DNA from: an uncultured Ruminococcus sp.
GTDB taxonomy: Bacteria > Bacillota > Clostridia > Oscillospirales > Ruminococcaceae
Direction: 5' to 3'
NCBI GenBank assembly: GCA_947175975.1
Contig: CAMWOX010000093.1
Coordinates: 1-6,555 of the forward strand
Length of the DNA stretch: 6,555 nucleotides
The notes beneath the pieces are model-generated. The model had not been told where the DNA came from and ran no database searches. It was given only the letters and a program-made list of their open reading frames with translations. Numbering within the stretch: the first letter of the stretch is position 1; each line of letters opens with the position of its first letter. Both the position numbers and the translations under genes were made by a program. This document shows positions 6,046 through 6,555 of this stretch, one piece after another.

Positions 6046-6063
6046 GAATGGAAATTACTATAA

Positions 6064-6555
6064 TTATTCTGTAATGTTAAGCTGATGCAGTACATAGGCT
6101 TGCATATCGTCTTTTTTTATCACTTCTGAAAAACGAACAGCCTTATTCTGCAATTCCGCAAGCGACTGCGGAACAGGAAGCCCAGAGATCTCAGCTAGGT
6201 GTGCAACCTGTGCATACTCATCAGCATCAGACACTGTATTCTCGATTGCTTCCAGGACACTTGCACTGAATTTATACGGACTTGCTGTTGATGCAATCAA
6301 AGTTCTGGTATGATCGCCAGTTTTCGCAACATAATCCTGATATACTTTCACTGCAACAGCTGTATGTGTATCACATGTATAATCAAACTTTTCCTTGAAA
6401 TCATGAATTGTTTTCTTGGTGTCTGCATCATCACAGAAGCCTGCTACAAAGTCACGCTGTAATTTCTCTTTCACAGCATCAGAGACTTCATATCTGCCCT
6501 CTGTACTGAGCTTGCCGAACCATGCACGGATCTGTGCATCGTCGCCGTCTGTGAG
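6064..6555 (-). CDS. thrC: Threonine synthase, C-terminal 163 residues (start outside the window)
   Basis: Threonine synthase is a pyridoxal-phosphate enzyme that converts O-phosphohomoserine to threonine, the last step of threonine synthesis. Only the C-terminal part is visible. The frame is open from the right edge (LTDGDDAQIRAWFGKLSTEG) to TAA at 6064-6066. Family hallmarks are TCDTHTAVAVKVYQDY (fragment residues 60-75) and RTLIASTASPYKFSASVL (84-101), typical of the longer, class 2 threonine synthases. The PLP lysine lies upstream, outside the window. A GTG at 6474 could look like a start but lies inside the conserved domain, so this is a 5'-truncated view rather than a short gene. The metallophosphoesterase gene follows after 18 bases without a terminator. 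Confidence 0.93.
   Translation of the reverse strand, partial: LTDGDDAQIRAWFGKLSTEGRYEVSDAVKEKLQRDFVAGFCDDADTKKTIHDFKEKFDYTCDTHTAVAVKVYQDYVAKTGDHTRTLIASTASPYKFSASVLEAIENTVSDADEYAQVAHLAEISGLPVPQSLAELQNKAVRFSEVIKKDDMQAYVLHQLNITE

Noticed and set aside
6064..6474. Stand-alone 136-residue protein starting at a GTG
   Set aside because: The frame continues upstream without a stop to the window edge and the sequence matches the C-terminal domain of threonine synthase.

Overview
All real genes in this window lie on the minus strand and are transcribed from right to left: thrC (partial), a metallophosphoesterase gene, tig, clpP, clpX and lon (partial). The order tig-clpP-clpX-lon is a well-known chromosomal arrangement in Clostridia and related Firmicutes. 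Strong Shine-Dalgarno (SD) sequences, sigma-A-type promoters (TTGCAA/TATAAT before lon) and moderate GC point the same way. The protein sequences look like those of a gut Ruminococcus-type (Oscillospiraceae) species, but that finer placement is inference. Nothing suggests a mobile element, prophage or CRISPR array; this is conserved core chromosome.

Right part (5326-6555): the C-terminal 163 residues of threonine synthase, then 18 bases later a 239-residue metallophosphoesterase of the CT488/COG1768 type, probably on the same transcript. A 153-base gap follows (5173-5325). It holds an extended -10 promoter for tig and a 21-base palindrome at the predicted transcript start.

Middle and left (1-5172): trigger factor, the nascent-chain chaperone; a GC-rich hairpin terminator; the ClpP peptidase and its ClpX unfoldase, 67 bases apart; an AT-flanked hairpin terminator; then Lon protease with its own sigma-A promoter. 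Together they form a protein folding and degradation block: Tig receives new chains at the ribosome, while ClpXP and Lon degrade failed or regulated proteins. The terminators and promoters suggest three transcription units (tig, clpP-clpX, lon), possibly with read-through.

I found no new multi-gene system. The sequence that the genes do not explain is regulatory: (1) clpX has no SD at its start codon, but a strong SD sits 52 bases upstream, with a 10-base-pair hairpin (one mismatch) between them that could bring it close; (2) the predicted tig and lon transcripts both begin with a stem-loop; (3) a TTTGYARGAAAT-like element recurs around the tig and lon promoters; (4) the region upstream of lon is dense in short direct and inverted repeats.
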